In this document: in pieces, positions 1 to 8,088 of the stretch | Position numbering within the stretch: position 1 is the first letter of the stretch | Layout: the number at the start of each line of letters is the position of its first letter | Assembly (NCBI GenBank): GCA_964475755.1 | Contig: CAYYXR010000020.1 | Span: 1 to 50,643, forward strand | Length of the DNA: 50,643 bases | Direction of reading: 5' to 3' | Source: UBA11612 sp964475755 | GTDB lineage: Bacteria > Pseudomonadota > Alphaproteobacteria > Rhodospirillales > Rhodospirillaceae | The notes under the pieces: model-generated | Databases searched by the model: none | Told to the model about the DNA's origin: nothing | The model's input: the letters and a program-made list of their open reading frames with translations, nothing else | Translations under genes and position numbers: made by a program

Positions 1-2
1 AA

Positions 3-935
3 GCCGTGGTGCAAGCTTCGCGTCCGCTGCTTATCATTGCCGAGGATATCGAAGGTGAAGCGCTGGCCACCCTGGTAGTCAACAAGCTGCGCGGCGGCCT
101 GAAGGTTGCTGCCGTGAAGGCGCCGGGCTTCGGTGATCGCCGCAAAGCGATGCTTGAAGATATCGCGGTGCTGACGTCCGGACAGGTGATTTCTGAGGAC
201 ATCGGGATCAAGCTGGAAAGCGTCACCTTGGACATGCTCGGGCAAGCCAAGCACGTCAACATTGACAAGGAAAACACCACTATCGTTGATGGCGCCGGCA
301 AGAAGACGGAAATCAAGGCTCGCTGTGATCAAATCCGCAAGCAGTCCGAAGAAACGTCTTCCGACTACGACAAGGAAAAGCTGCAAGAGCGTCTGGCCAA
401 GCTGGCTGGCGGTGTTGCTGTGATCCACGTCGGCGGTGCGACGGAAGTCGAAGTGAAAGAAAAGAAAGACCGCGTTGACGATGCCCTTCATGCCACCCGC
501 GCTGCGGTGGAAGAAGGTATCGTTGCGGGCGGCGGTGTTGCGCTGTTGCGTGCGGCGAGTGCCCTTACCGGTCTGCGTACCAGCAACGACGATCAAAAGG
601 TGGGCATCGATATTGTTCGCCGCGCGCTGTCTCAACCGGTTCGCCAAATCGCCGAGAACGCCGGTGAAGACGGTGCGGTCGTGGCCGGCAAAATCCTTGA
701 GTCCAAGGACGCCAATTTCGGCTACGACGCCCAGAGCGAAAAATACGTCGATCTGGTGAAGGCCGGTATTATCGACCCGACCAAGGTCGTGCGCGTGGCC
801 CTGCAGGATGCCGCGTCCGTGGCTGGCCTGCTGATCACCACCGAAGCCATGGTGGCCGAAATCCCGAAGAAGGATGACGGTCCGGCCATGCCTCCGGGCG
901 GCGGCATGGGCGATATGGGCGGTATGGGCTTCTAA
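3..935 (+). CDS. groL: Chaperonin GroEL, C-terminal part (5' end outside window)
   Basis: This is the 60-kDa chaperonin subunit, which forms the double-ring cytosolic folding chamber with GroES. About 310 residues are visible and roughly the first 240 of a usual 545-residue subunit lie upstream of the window, so the reading frame is open at base 3 and no start should be assigned here. Recognisable blocks are PLLIIAEDIEGEALATLVVN in the apical domain, KAPGFGDRRKAML, the intermediate-domain stretch LHATRAAVEEGIVAGGG with the nucleotide-contacting glycines, DPTKVVR, and a flexible GGM-repeat tail ending GGMGDMGGMGF. All match ordinary bacterial GroEL. A strong terminator follows at once, so this is the end of the groES-groEL transcript. 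Identity is essentially certain; whether groES precedes it cannot be seen. Confidence 0.97.
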   Translation, partial: AVVQASRPLLIIAEDIEGEALATLVVNKLRGGLKVAAVKAPGFGDRRKAMLEDIAVLTSGQVISEDIGIKLESVTLDMLGQAKHVNIDKENTTIVDGAGKKTEIKARCDQIRKQSEETSSDYDKEKLQERLAKLAGGVAVIHVGGATEVEVKEKKDRVDDALHATRAAVEEGIVAGGGVALLRAASALTGLRTSNDDQKVGIDIVRRALSQPVRQIAENAGEDGAVVAGKILESKDANFGYDAQSEKYVDLVKAGIIDPTKVVRVALQDAASVAGLLITTEAMVAEIPKKDDGPAMPPGGGMGDMGGMGF

Positions 936-962
936 GCCACATCCGGCCAGATATGCTATTAG

Positions 963-998
963 AAAGGGCCGCGCCGTAAGGTGCGGCCCTTTGTTTTT
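963..998 (+). terminator. Rho-independent terminator of groEL
   Basis: A perfect 10-bp stem (AAAGGGCCGC pairing with GCGGCCCTTT) closes a 10-base loop and is followed by a T-rich tract. It starts 28 bases after the groEL stop codon and ends just before the next gene, isolating the chaperonin transcript. Confidence 0.9.
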
Positions 999-1021
999 GA
1001 ACTGTTGGATGATCGAAAATC

Positions 1022-1570
1022 ATGTCCGCCGCGCCATCACCCTCCTTTTTGAAAGTCATTGCGCTTTTGCTGATCTTCACGCTGGCACCAGGCACGCTGT
1101 ATTTTATGTACACACGGACAGGCGGGCCGGAGTCAAAAAAGGAATTGGCGTTCCAGAGAAACCTGCGTTACGCGCTGATGGCCGGGACCGATACGCTTGA
1201 TCTCGCGCCTCTGACCGAGTGGAACTGGAAAACGGTGTGCGCACTACAAAACGGAATTAGCGAAGAGCAATTGGCGGATGTGACAGGGTTTGAATACGAG
1301 CACTTCGCCGAGCTGCATTGGAATCATCTTCCTGGCTACTGGACCCTTCTATTTTTCGACAGCGAGCGCGAAGCGAACTGGGGCATGACCCGTCCGGTGA
1401 CACCGGTGCGTGTCCCGCGCAAGGAGCTTGCGGACTTGAAATTGCCTTCAGAAGTCATTGGGAGCTGCGTTGACGCCGGTGAACTCGTCACATTGCAACG
1501 GCACGCGGCTCCGGTGGGCGAAAGCCCAATCGTGATAGATTTCGGTGCGATTCAGGGAGAGGGCTCATGA
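1022..1570 (+). CDS. Membrane-anchored protein of unknown function
   Basis: I do not recognise the family. The 182-residue product has one hydrophobic segment at about residues 9-30 (LKVIALLLIFTLAPGTLYFMY) and then a soluble domain rich in Trp, Glu and Leu, which would face the periplasm if the segment is a signal anchor. The middle part (ALQNGISEEQLADVTGF, then WNHLPGYWTLLFFD) looks like a compact alpha/beta fold, with two cysteines at about residues 77 and 152. It has no lipobox and no catalytic motif I can name. Its stop overlaps the ATG of the downstream glutathione S-transferase by four bases (ATGA), so the two are probably translationally coupled. No good Shine-Dalgarno precedes the ATG, which follows the groEL terminator closely. 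Confidence 0.75.
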   Translation: MSAAPSPSFLKVIALLLIFTLAPGTLYFMYTRTGGPESKKELAFQRNLRYALMAGTDTLDLAPLTEWNWKTVCALQNGISEEQLADVTGFEYEHFAELHWNHLPGYWTLLFFDSEREANWGMTRPVTPVRVPRKELADLKLPSEVIGSCVDAGELVTLQRHAAPVGESPIVIDFGAIQGEGS

Positions 1571-2217
1571 TCGAAGTTCATCATCTCAACAATTCCAGAT
1601 CACAGCGCATACTCTGGCTGCTCGAAGAGCTTAACGTTCCCTACAAGATCGTGCCGTACCAACGTGACTCCCAAACGATGCTTGCACCTGAGAACCTGAA
1701 AAAAGTGCATCCTCTCGGCAAGTCACCTGTAATCTGCGACGGCGAAATGGTGCTGCCGGAATCAGGCGCGATCGTCGAATATCTTGCGGACAAATACGGA
1801 CCTGGAAAACTTGCGCCAAAAGTCGACGCACCCGAACGGCCACGGTACCTGTATTGGATGCACTACGCCGAAGGTTCGATCATGACGCCGATCTTATTGG
1901 CGTTTTACGCTGTACGGTTTGGTGAAGCGATGGCGCCCATGAAGGACCGCGTTCAATCGCAGCTGAAGCTGCACTTCGATGTGATCGAAGAGGAGCTGGA
2001 AAAAGCGCCTTATTTTCTCGGCGATGAATTGAGTGCAGCCGACATGATGATGAGTTTTCCGTTGGAAATGAGCGGCTCCCTTGGCATTTTGGACGACTAT
2101 TCCAACATCAAAGAATTTCTCGAGCGCATCCGCGCGTTGCCGTCCTACAGAAGCGCGCTTGAGAAAGGCGGGGCCTACGACATGGGTGGCGTTATGAAGC
2201 TCATGCCGAAGAGTTAA
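1567..2217 (+). CDS. Glutathione S-transferase family protein
   Basis: A cytosolic GST of 216 residues, the normal length. The thioredoxin-like N-terminal domain (about 1-80) begins IEVHHLNNSRSQRILWLLEE, where Ser or Asn at about residues 8-11 would occupy the glutathione-activating position, and contains the cis-proline loop GKSPVI and the gamma-glutamyl-binding ESGAIVEYL. The helical C-terminal domain (about 90-205) has the N-capping-box region LSAADMMMSFPL. The family conjugates glutathione to electrophiles or acts as a peroxidase; the substrate cannot be read from sequence. The start overlaps the stop of the membrane protein before it, and the last four bases overlap the end of the convergent helicase gene. 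Confidence 0.93.
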   Translation: MIEVHHLNNSRSQRILWLLEELNVPYKIVPYQRDSQTMLAPENLKKVHPLGKSPVICDGEMVLPESGAIVEYLADKYGPGKLAPKVDAPERPRYLYWMHYAEGSIMTPILLAFYAVRFGEAMAPMKDRVQSQLKLHFDVIEEELEKAPYFLGDELSAADMMMSFPLEMSGSLGILDDYSNIKEFLERIRALPSYRSALEKGGAYDMGGVMKLMPKS

Positions 2218-4976
2218 CTGGGCTGCCGCGGCAAAAACTCACGCACCTTTTCCACCGCATCCTTCAGGCCGAGCCGGTAAAACGGTGTACCTTTCGGAAA
2301 TGCGCCTTTTAAGCGTGACGGCATCATCGAATCCAAAAGTACGAAGACGCCCCGGTCTGTTTGGCGACGAATAAGGCGGCCGAAGGCCTGCTTAAGGCGA
2401 AGCCGCGTAATGGCATCATCGTAGGTCCGTTTACCAAAAGCCACTCTGCGGGCTTTGTGGAGGATGTCCGGGCGTGGCCAAGGCACGCGGTCGAACACAA
2501 CCAAGCGCAACGAGCGGCCCGGCACATCGACGCCCTCGCGTAAGGCGTCTGTACCCAGCAGGCAGGCGTCTTCTTCCGCGCGGAAAATGTCCACCAAGGT
2601 GGAGATGTCCATGGCGTCCACATGTTGGGCGTAAAGATGCATTGAGGATTGTTCCAGCGGTGCGGCAATTTGTCTGTGTACTTCGCGCAGGCGGCTAATA
2701 GCGGTGAACAGCCCCAGCGCGCCCCCATGAGAGGCGAGAAAGAGCTCGCGGTAGGCCGCCGCGACTTGGGTCAAATCGTCCTTACGCACATCCGTAATCA
2801 CAATGACGCAGGTGGATTTGGCATAATCAAATGGCGAGGCTAATGATGCGCGGGCCACGGGCGGTGCGAGGTGGCTTGCGCCGACCCGCTGATCGGCATT
2901 CGCCCAATCGGCGTCTTCATCGGAATCCCCGTTCAAGAGCGTCGCGGATGTTATCGCTAAGCCGTGTGTGTGATCGGCGAGGGCACGCGCAAAGGGCAGT
3001 GTAGGATCAACCCAGTGGCGGTAGAGACCGACGTCCAGGTCGTAACCGTCGGTGCGCTCAACGGTAAACCAATCGACGAATTCCGGCGGGGTGCTGTCCT
3101 TCAAAGCTTTGAGCATGGCGCGCCAAGCGGCGACAGGCAGAACGCCGCGGCGCTCGATTGTTCGCATAAGGGCTTCGATGCGCGCGCGTGTGTTGCTATC
3201 GAGTTCAGACGACTCGTCATCCAGTTTGCGCGCAAATCCAGATATGAGTTGGCGCAATGGGTTTTCGAGCTGTGCGAGCGCCCCCTCAAGGTTTGCTGCA
3301 GCTGTTAACAGGCCGTCTATGGGGGGGTGTGTTTCCGTCTCCAGCGAATAGGGAGAGCTAGGGTCTGTCCGTGCGAATACTTGCTGGCGAACCAACGTCA
3401 GGAATGCCTCAGAGGGTCCGCGCGTTTCCCCGTCTTTGATGCGATTTCGCCAACCTGTCGCCGGTAGCGCGTGCGCGGCTGCCAAGACCTCTTCCAGTGC
3501 CGCAGACAAGCCGCCTGCCGCGCCGTTTCCTTCGGCCATCAAGTCTTCGGCGCGGCGTTTCAACCCGCGTGCGCGGCTGCGCGTGCCAGATCCTTCCGCG
3601 CCCAACAGCCAGCGGCGCAAGTCAGCGGTTTCCAATCCGCTCAGATGGGCGGAAAAAGCGGAGTCTGCCGCCGCGAAGATGTGATGGCCTTCGTCGAAGA
3701 CGTAGCGCGTCGGCCGCACTGCATCATCCAGCCCGCCTAATGCGGCCTGGGCCATCACCAAGGCGTGGTTGGCCACGATGATCTCTGCGTGGCGGGCACG
3801 CCGAACGGTGCGCTCGATGAAGCATTTTTGGTAGTGAGAGCACGCGGCGTAAATGCATTCACCGCGCCGGTCCGCTAGTCCAAGTGTTCGCTCGCGACCC
3901 AATATCTCCGGCAACCAACCGGGTAAATCGCCCCCGATCATATCTCCGCCGCGTGTCGTTCCGGCCCAGCGGGAGATAAGTCCGAGGGCGACGGCATCAT
4001 GGGGCTGGACCTGAAGGTGGTTGAGAGCCTCCTCGTAATTCAAAAGACATAGGTAGTTTTCACGGCCTTTGCGAATGACGACCTTGCGACGCTTTTTGTC
4101 CGGGTCGGGATAAAGCCGGTCCAGCTCCTGATCCAATTGGCGCTGTAGGTTGCGTGTAAATGTTGCAAGCCACACCGCACCCTCATTGCGTTGAGCCCAC
4201 AAACTCGCTGGCGCTACATAACCCAATGTCTTGCCAATTCCCGTACCGGCCTCGACGAGGGCGAGCAGTGGTTGTTCGGGGTCCTGTCGTGGCTGAAACG
4301 CGGCGGTGATATTGCGAGCATAGGTGCGTTGTGCAACGCGCGTTTCGGCATCTCCACCCAAAAGTTCCGCCAACCGTGCTTCGCTTTCTTCAGGCGGAAT
4401 CACGTGATTGCCCGGCGGCGGAGGCGGTGGGCGGTCCTCCCATTCCGGCAAGTTCATCCAAACGCGAAGGCCGGCTGCCGGTCCGTAGCCCCTTGTTTCG
4501 TTTGGGTCGCCCCCGAGTGCGGCAAGAACGCTCGCACCCCAAGTCCAGCCTCCGCGCGCCATCGCCCCCGCAATGCCGGCGAGCATCTTTGCCTCGATAT
4601 CGGGAATACGCACTAGGGCCGTGAGCAGGGATTTCACCGCTTCGGCCAGCGCCAACGGTTCGTCTTCCAGATGTATCGGCGCGGCGATGTTTAGAGCGTT
4701 CGCAATGCCGGTCGGGGTCGGCAAGCAAAATGAGGCGGGATACACAAAGGCGTAGAGTTCAAGAATGTCGTGAGCGGCAAAGCGGTCCGTCTTCAGGTGT
4801 GCAGCGACCGCCGGGGTGTGGCAAAGGACGGGCCTTGCGGAAACCATATGCTGGGCCGCAGCGTCCGCGCTTTTGACCGAAATCTCGCCTGAAGGGGTGA
4901 GAACGGCCGCCGACGTCCAGTCTGCGGCCAGCACTGGAACCTCGGGAATCAATATGCGGCGGAGTGGGGATGGCAT
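2214..4976 (-). CDS. DinG/XPD-family ATP-dependent DNA helicase with [4Fe-4S] cluster
   Basis: A superfamily 2 helicase of 920 residues expected to unwind DNA 5' to 3' during repair or R-loop removal. Walker A is EAGTGIGKT at about residue 245. Four cysteines that would hold the iron-sulfur cluster lie at about 309 (NYLCLL) and 373-385 (CIYAAC followed by KC). The DEAH-type Walker B is DEGHH at about 428. The C-terminal helicase lobe has a conserved arginine motif, QAFGRLIRRQ. The first 240 residues form an extra domain with LELYAFVYPASF, reminiscent of a worn DnaQ-like exonuclease fold as in Gram-positive DinG; that resemblance is my inference. A proline run at about residue 190 links the two parts. 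It is divergent from lysK. The gene symbol is withheld because several paralogous families share this architecture. Confidence 0.92.
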   Translation of the reverse strand: MPSPLRRILIPEVPVLAADWTSAAVLTPSGEISVKSADAAAQHMVSARPVLCHTPAVAAHLKTDRFAAHDILELYAFVYPASFCLPTPTGIANALNIAAPIHLEDEPLALAEAVKSLLTALVRIPDIEAKMLAGIAGAMARGGWTWGASVLAALGGDPNETRGYGPAAGLRVWMNLPEWEDRPPPPPPGNHVIPPEESEARLAELLGGDAETRVAQRTYARNITAAFQPRQDPEQPLLALVEAGTGIGKTLGYVAPASLWAQRNEGAVWLATFTRNLQRQLDQELDRLYPDPDKKRRKVVIRKGRENYLCLLNYEEALNHLQVQPHDAVALGLISRWAGTTRGGDMIGGDLPGWLPEILGRERTLGLADRRGECIYAACSHYQKCFIERTVRRARHAEIIVANHALVMAQAALGGLDDAVRPTRYVFDEGHHIFAAADSAFSAHLSGLETADLRRWLLGAEGSGTRSRARGLKRRAEDLMAEGNGAAGGLSAALEEVLAAAHALPATGWRNRIKDGETRGPSEAFLTLVRQQVFARTDPSSPYSLETETHPPIDGLLTAAANLEGALAQLENPLRQLISGFARKLDDESSELDSNTRARIEALMRTIERRGVLPVAAWRAMLKALKDSTPPEFVDWFTVERTDGYDLDVGLYRHWVDPTLPFARALADHTHGLAITSATLLNGDSDEDADWANADQRVGASHLAPPVARASLASPFDYAKSTCVIVITDVRKDDLTQVAAAYRELFLASHGGALGLFTAISRLREVHRQIAAPLEQSSMHLYAQHVDAMDISTLVDIFRAEEDACLLGTDALREGVDVPGRSLRLVVFDRVPWPRPDILHKARRVAFGKRTYDDAITRLRLKQAFGRLIRRQTDRGVFVLLDSMMPSRLKGAFPKGTPFYRLGLKDAVEKVREFLPRQPS

Positions 4977-5023
4977 TAGGTACGGGGCGGAATGAACATG
5001 GAATGCAAAGCTGTACCCCCGGA

Positions 5024-5097
5024 CGAGGGAATGTGCAAATCACCCTCGGGGCGCTCCCGGAAATATTGATTTCCTTTGCAGGGACCAATAGGGTCCC
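5024..5097 (+). promoter_or_regulatory. Two consecutive hairpins in the helicase-lysK divergent region
   Basis: CGAGGG (5024-5029) pairs with CCCTCG (5043-5048). GGGACC (5081-5086) pairs with GGTCCC (5092-5097) around a five-base loop. Both lie in the 152-base gap upstream of lysK and could be folded in its leader RNA, or be operator dyads for either divergent gene. No T-tract follows the second, so it is not an ordinary terminator. The function is unknown. Confidence 0.4.
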
Positions 5098-5128
5098 GCC
5101 TTCCTGAAATTCGCCGTATGATTGTTTC

Positions 5129-6724
5129 ATGACCGACATTGCCGCATATGCCCGCCATTGCAACGCCTGGCCCTTTGTTGAGGCCCGCGCCCTTTGGGAC
5201 GAGCGGTTAAAAGAAAAGCCACCGGAAAAAGGCTATGTGCTCTTTGAAACGGGGTACGGCCCGTCTGGGTTGCCGCATATCGGGACCTTTGGGGAAGTGG
5301 TGCGGACGACGATGGTCCGCAAGGCATTTGAAACCTTGGTGCCAGGCGTAAAGACGCGCCTGTTTGCGTTTTCCGACGACATGGACGGCTTGCGGAAGGT
5401 TCCCGACAATATTCCGAGCCCCGAAATCGTGCGTCCTCATCTGGGAAAACCGTTGACGCGCATTCCGGACCCGTTCGGAACGCACGAGAGCTTTGGCCAC
5501 CACAACAACGCACGGCTCAGAAAGTTTTTGGATTCTTTTGCGTTTGAATACGAATTTAAGAGCGCGACGGAATGTTATGCGTCGGGTGAATTCGACACCG
5601 CATTGATGCGTGTGCTGGAAAAATACGATGACGTCATAGACGTGATATTGCCGACACTCGGCCCCGAGCGCCGTGCGACGTATTCGCCGTTTCTGCCCGT
5701 ATGTGAAAAGACAGGCGTTGTTCTGCAGGTGCCCATTCTTGATCGGGACGTGGCTGCGGGCCGCATCGTTTACAAGGACGAAGCCGGGAAAAATGTCGAG
5801 GTCCCCGTTACCGGCGGACATTGCAAGCTCCAGTGGAAGTGCGATTGGGCGATGCGCTGGTATGCCTTGGGCGTTGATTATGAGATGTCCGGAAAAGACC
5901 TGATTGATTCGGTGAAGTTGTCGGGCCGGATATGCCGCATTCTCGGCGGGACACCGCCGACCAACTTAACATATGAACTTTTCCTGGATGACGGCGGACA
6001 GAAGATCTCCAAGTCCAAAGGCAACGGCTTAACGGTGGACGAGTGGCTTAAGTACGCACCGTCCGAAAGCCTTGCGTTATTCATGTACCAAAAGCCCAAG
6101 ACGGCAAAGCGATTGTACTTCGACGTTATTCCCAAGGCCGTGGACGAGTATCTCGACCACCTCGAGAAATTTCCCGGGGAAGAAGACGACAAGAAGCTCA
6201 ATAATCCGGTATGGCATATTCACGGGGGGCATCCGCCGCAGGATACGTTGCGGGTGAGTTTCGGCATGCTTTTGAATCTGGCTGGCGTGTGCCATGCGGA
6301 AGAGCCTGGCGTGCTTTGGCACTACATTTCCCGGTTTGTGCCGGGCGCGACACCTGAAAGCGCGCCGTTGCTCAATAGCTTGGTGAAACACGCGGTCGCG
6401 TACTATCAGGATTTCGTGAAGCCAACGAAAGTCTACCGCAAGATGTCGGACGCGGAATTGCCGGCGTTCACGCAACTACGCGACGGACTGAAGTCGTTTG
6501 AGGGTGAGCCGACCCCGGAAAGCTTGCAAACACTCGTGTACGAAGTGGGCAAGTCGCACGAAGAAACGTTCAAATCGTTACGTGATTGGTTCAAGGCGCT
6601 TTACCAGGTGTTGCTTGGGCAGGACCAAGGCCCGCGCATGGGATCGTTCATTGCGCTGTATGGTGTGCAGGAGAGCATCGATCTGCTTGATCGGGCGATT
6701 GAGGGCCAAGATTTGGCGGCTTAG
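5129..6724 (+). CDS. lysK: Lysyl-tRNA synthetase, class I
   Basis: Charges tRNA-Lys with lysine. This is the archaeal-type class I enzyme that replaces the usual class II LysS in many Alphaproteobacteria. The 531-residue length is typical. The HIGH signature appears as GPSGLPHIGTF at about residues 46-56 and the KMSKS signature as KISKSKG at about residues 290-296. Between them lie the Rossmann-fold blocks and a CDWAMRWYALGVDYEMSGKD stretch that forms part of the lysine pocket. The C-terminal alpha-helical cage domain runs from about residue 370. The ATG at 5129 gives the family-typical N-terminus (an AWPFVEA block soon after). It is transcribed alone and converges on the sulfotransferase gene. 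Confidence 0.97.
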   Translation: MTDIAAYARHCNAWPFVEARALWDERLKEKPPEKGYVLFETGYGPSGLPHIGTFGEVVRTTMVRKAFETLVPGVKTRLFAFSDDMDGLRKVPDNIPSPEIVRPHLGKPLTRIPDPFGTHESFGHHNNARLRKFLDSFAFEYEFKSATECYASGEFDTALMRVLEKYDDVIDVILPTLGPERRATYSPFLPVCEKTGVVLQVPILDRDVAAGRIVYKDEAGKNVEVPVTGGHCKLQWKCDWAMRWYALGVDYEMSGKDLIDSVKLSGRICRILGGTPPTNLTYELFLDDGGQKISKSKGNGLTVDEWLKYAPSESLALFMYQKPKTAKRLYFDVIPKAVDEYLDHLEKFPGEEDDKKLNNPVWHIHGGHPPQDTLRVSFGMLLNLAGVCHAEEPGVLWHYISRFVPGATPESAPLLNSLVKHAVAYYQDFVKPTKVYRKMSDAELPAFTQLRDGLKSFEGEPTPESLQTLVYEVGKSHEETFKSLRDWFKALYQVLLGQDQGPRMGSFIALYGVQESIDLLDRAIEGQDLAA

Positions 6725-6745
6725 CGGTATTCGCTGTGTATCTTC

Positions 6746-7486
6746 TTAACTCGCATTGTGCACATCGAATAATTCTATTCCCGCGGCCGCTTCGCTCTCA
6801 AAGAAGTCCAGATCCTCCTTACTGAAATAATTTATGTAGTCGCCCACGAGGCCGCGGCGAAAGAGCACGGAACTCGACGCCTTTTCTGCATCGGCATTCC
6901 TTGAGATGACCATATCAATGGTTTCATTTTTGACGGGCAGCCCGACATGTTTAGAGAGTTTTGAAAGCGTGGATTCAAACGCGTTGTGATAATTTTCGTA
7001 TGTCACGATGAGTACATTGTCCGTATTGGCCCAAGCGTTTACATGGTGGGCCCAGCAGGCCGGTGGCGTAAGATCATTCCTGTAGGATTGCCTAAGAAAC
7101 GTATCAAAGGTTACGGACCTAAAAGCAGCGGTGTGACGCCTGCGAAATTCGAAAAAAGACACCATGACGTCGCGGCCATCGCGCAGCACATATATAACTC
7201 GGCTATTTTCGCGAAGCGCTATTGCATAAGCGCGCGCTTGCTCGTCACCGCTTAGTTCTTCCATATCAGGCAGGGTATGCGTTTTAATGATGGGGGTTGT
7301 GTTTGCGGTCCGCTTTGATTCGAATTCTTCCAGAGTTAGGTGCTCTTTGTGTTGGGGCAATAACGTTTCAAGCGTCACGAAAGAAGGTCCGGCACCGACT
7401 AGATTGTTGATAAGAGAATCGATCGTCAGGTGCGTGCCCGACCGTCGGTGGGAAGCCACCATGATATTTTTTTCAATTGCAATCAC
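6746..7486 (-). CDS. Sulfotransferase domain protein
   Basis: A 246-residue protein with a PAPS-dependent sulfotransferase fold. The 5'-phosphosulfate loop is SHRRSGTHLTID at about residues 12-23, and a 3'-phosphate-binding region reads VIYVLRDGRDVMVSFFEF at about residues 94-111, where the RDGRD pattern is typical. It would transfer sulfonate from PAPS to a hydroxyl or amine on a small molecule, lipid or glycan; the acceptor cannot be inferred. I use the GTG at 7486 because it places the phosphosulfate loop at the usual distance from the N-terminus; an ATG lies eight codons in. It follows the beta-oxidation genes on the same strand after a 58-base gap, so it may be the last cistron of that operon or have its own promoter. 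Confidence 0.82.
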   Translation of the reverse strand: MIAIEKNIMVASHRRSGTHLTIDSLINNLVGAGPSFVTLETLLPQHKEHLTLEEFESKRTANTTPIIKTHTLPDMEELSGDEQARAYAIALRENSRVIYVLRDGRDVMVSFFEFRRRHTAAFRSVTFDTFLRQSYRNDLTPPACWAHHVNAWANTDNVLIVTYENYHNAFESTLSKLSKHVGLPVKNETIDMVISRNADAEKASSSVLFRRGLVGDYINYFSKEDLDFFESEAAAGIELFDVHNAS

Positions 7487-7544
7487 ACCGTTCGCCCCAG
7501 TTTTCGCTGTCTGTTGCCGTTGTATTGAAAAATGCGCGCGAGCG

Positions 7545-8063
7545 CTACGCTTTCAACAGTATGTCCAGTTCGTTCTTTTTGTCGATCAGCGCGCTTGGCG
7601 AAGGCTTGGGGGCATCGTATTCCAGGAGTTCGAGTATTTTCTCCATCGGTACGCGGCCATTTTTGTCGAGAAACGTTTTTTTGACGATGGCGACGGCAGC
7701 CGTTTCGCCGTTTGCGACCATGGTGTGACGGTAGTACAGCCACTTGTCGTCCCAGGAGATGATGCGGGTCGTTAAATGGAATTTTTGCAGCGGTTGGATC
7801 GAGCGGCGAAAGCGGACGGTCGATGAGCCCAATACCGGATATAGGCCGGCGGTCAGAACGCGTTGCCAAGCCCCGCTGCGAAAAAGCATATCCATACGCC
7901 CCAAGTCCATGAAGCTGGCATAGCGCGTGTTGGTCATATGCCAATTAATGTCGAGATCCGTGAACCAACACCGGTAGTGTAGCGTGGTCTCTTCGGTCAT
8001 CGCGCAGCGCGGGCCAATGCGTGCGTAGATGTACATCCACAGCACGCGGAAAATCATTGTCAT
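7545..8063 (-). CDS. Hotdog-fold acyl-CoA thioesterase-like protein
   Basis: A 172-residue protein of the 4-hydroxybenzoyl-CoA thioesterase/THEM6-like group. The active-site region reads TDLDINWHMTNTRYASFMDL at about residues 35-54, the usual D-x-N-x-H-M-x-N-x-x-Y pattern. The rest gives the expected beta-strands (VRFRRSIQPLQKFHLTTRII). The N-terminus is hydrophobic (MIFRVLWMYIYARIG) and could associate with the membrane. It lies 25 bases downstream of the acyl-CoA dehydrogenase on the same strand and is presumably co-transcribed. A plausible role is releasing free fatty acid and CoA from stalled acyl-CoA intermediates, inferred from context. Confidence 0.85.
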   Translation of the reverse strand: MTMIFRVLWMYIYARIGPRCAMTEETTLHYRCWFTDLDINWHMTNTRYASFMDLGRMDMLFRSGAWQRVLTAGLYPVLGSSTVRFRRSIQPLQKFHLTTRIISWDDKWLYYRHTMVANGETAAVAIVKKTFLDKNGRVPMEKILELLEYDAPKPSPSALIDKKNELDILLKA

Positions 8064-8088
8064 GGGTTAGTCCAGCGCCAAACGGTGG

